Of a stretch of DNA of 64,000 nt, positions 63,824 through 64,000 are shown in pieces. The notes beneath the pieces were generated by a model that had not been told where the DNA came from, ran no database searches, and saw only the letters and a program-made list of their open reading frames with translations. The DNA is taken from assembly GCF_000430765.1 (NCBI RefSeq), contig NZ_KE387244.1, forward strand, positions 65,856 through 129,855, given 5' to 3'. The DNA is from Peribacillus kribbensis DSM 17871. Lineage in GTDB: Bacteria; Bacillota; Bacilli; Bacillales; DSM-1321. Both the position numbers and the translations under genes were made by a program. Within the stretch, counting starts at the first letter, position 1, and each line of letters starts with the position of its first letter.

Positions 63824-64000
63824 GTGGCTTATAAGGTAAAGGAAGTGTCAGAAATGACCGGGATAAGTGTAAGGACGCTCCATCACTATGATGAAATTGG
63901 ACTTCTAAAGCCGCAGTGGGTGAACAGCGCCGGACATCGGACTTATTCTGACGAAAACTTGACTCGTCTTCAGCAGATTTTATTTTTAAAGGAATTAGAA
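63824..64000 (+). CDS. MerR-family regulator, 5' part only (cut by window end)
   Basis: 59 residues visible from a GTG at 63824, eight bases after GGAGG (a TTG at 63821 is possible). The MerR winged helix is intact: AYKVKEVSEMTGISVRTLHH, YDEIGLLKP and GHRTYSDENLTRLQQIL. The HHYDEIGLLKP wording fits the TipAL/Mta-like subgroup, but the effector domain lies outside the window. Preceded by a MerR-type promoter. Confidence 0.9.
   Translation, partial: MAYKVKEVSEMTGISVRTLHHYDEIGLLKPQWVNSAGHRTYSDENLTRLQQILFLKELE

Overview
The window reads as a stretch of Bacillaceae chromosome, most like Bacillus sensu lato (Cytobacillus, Mesobacillus or Metabacillus-like). The reasons are strong AGGAGG-type ribosome binding sites, frequent TTG and GTG starts, CotA-, YtbE-, YdgI-, NiaP-, YhfW- and YulF-like proteins, a perfect CIRCE element, a PerR box and a parS-like site. 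Several neighbours (ahpCF, glycerate kinase and GntP permease, htpG) lie near the replication origin in B. subtilis, so an origin-proximal position is a reasonable inference. I recognised no rRNA, tRNA, CRISPR array, transposase or phage genes.

Layout. 0.1-8 kb: a NERD-domain protein, an RDD membrane protein, a CotA laccase, a flavin monooxygenase, a LacI remnant, the formaldehyde-fixing hxlAB pair, a long 52-bp tandem array and a second NERD paralogue. 8-12 kb: a glycerate regulon (cdaR, permease, glycerate kinase). 12-15 kb: ahpCF with a PerR box, then a LysR regulator. 15-20 kb: thioesterase, two aldo/keto reductases, a YdgI nitroreductase and a 21-bp repeat array. 20-28 kb: a LytTR regulator with an acetate-type CoA transferase, cidAB, a CarH-like B12 photoreceptor regulator facing a small membrane protein, a chemoreceptor carrying a parS-like sequence, and an MFS transporter. 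28-34 kb: malate/dicarboxylate uptake, sensing and oxidation. 34-38 kb: a collapsed beta-lactamase-type hydrolase, a DUF3231 protein, the adaA-alkA-adaB alkylation repair operon and a BceB remnant. 38-46 kb: CIRCE-controlled htpG, a YpfJ protease, another 52-bp array, an antibiotic-kinase-like protein, RocB and an rRNA methyltransferase. 46-50 kb: a two-domain ATPase with one dead P-loop and an actin-type (ParM/ParR) segregation cassette behind an iteron array. 50-64 kb: amidase, nucleoside transporter, MsrAB fusion, two-part ThrE exporter, GlnRS, NiaP, oxidoreductases and the start of a MerR regulator.

Two things stand out. First, a chromosomal ParM-like actin gene is followed by a ribbon-helix-helix adaptor with an acidic tail and preceded by about thirteen GTNTAC-type iterons in about 160 bp; together they look like a complete plasmid-type partition system in a chromosomal setting. 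Second, at least five separate intergenic loci carry tandem repeats with the same 52-bp period (about five helical turns) but different sequences, most units holding a GTCC...GGAC dyad; a sixth locus has a 21-bp period (two turns). Both NERD genes end beside a 52-bp array, which suggests, without proving, a NERD-repeat relationship.

The rest is mostly housekeeping and stress physiology. Detoxification is prominent: peroxide (AhpCF), formaldehyde (HxlAB), aldehydes (aldo/keto reductases), alkylated DNA (Ada/AlkA) and methionine sulfoxide (MsrAB). Carbon-control sites (cre) sit before the glycerate permease and the dicarboxylate carrier.
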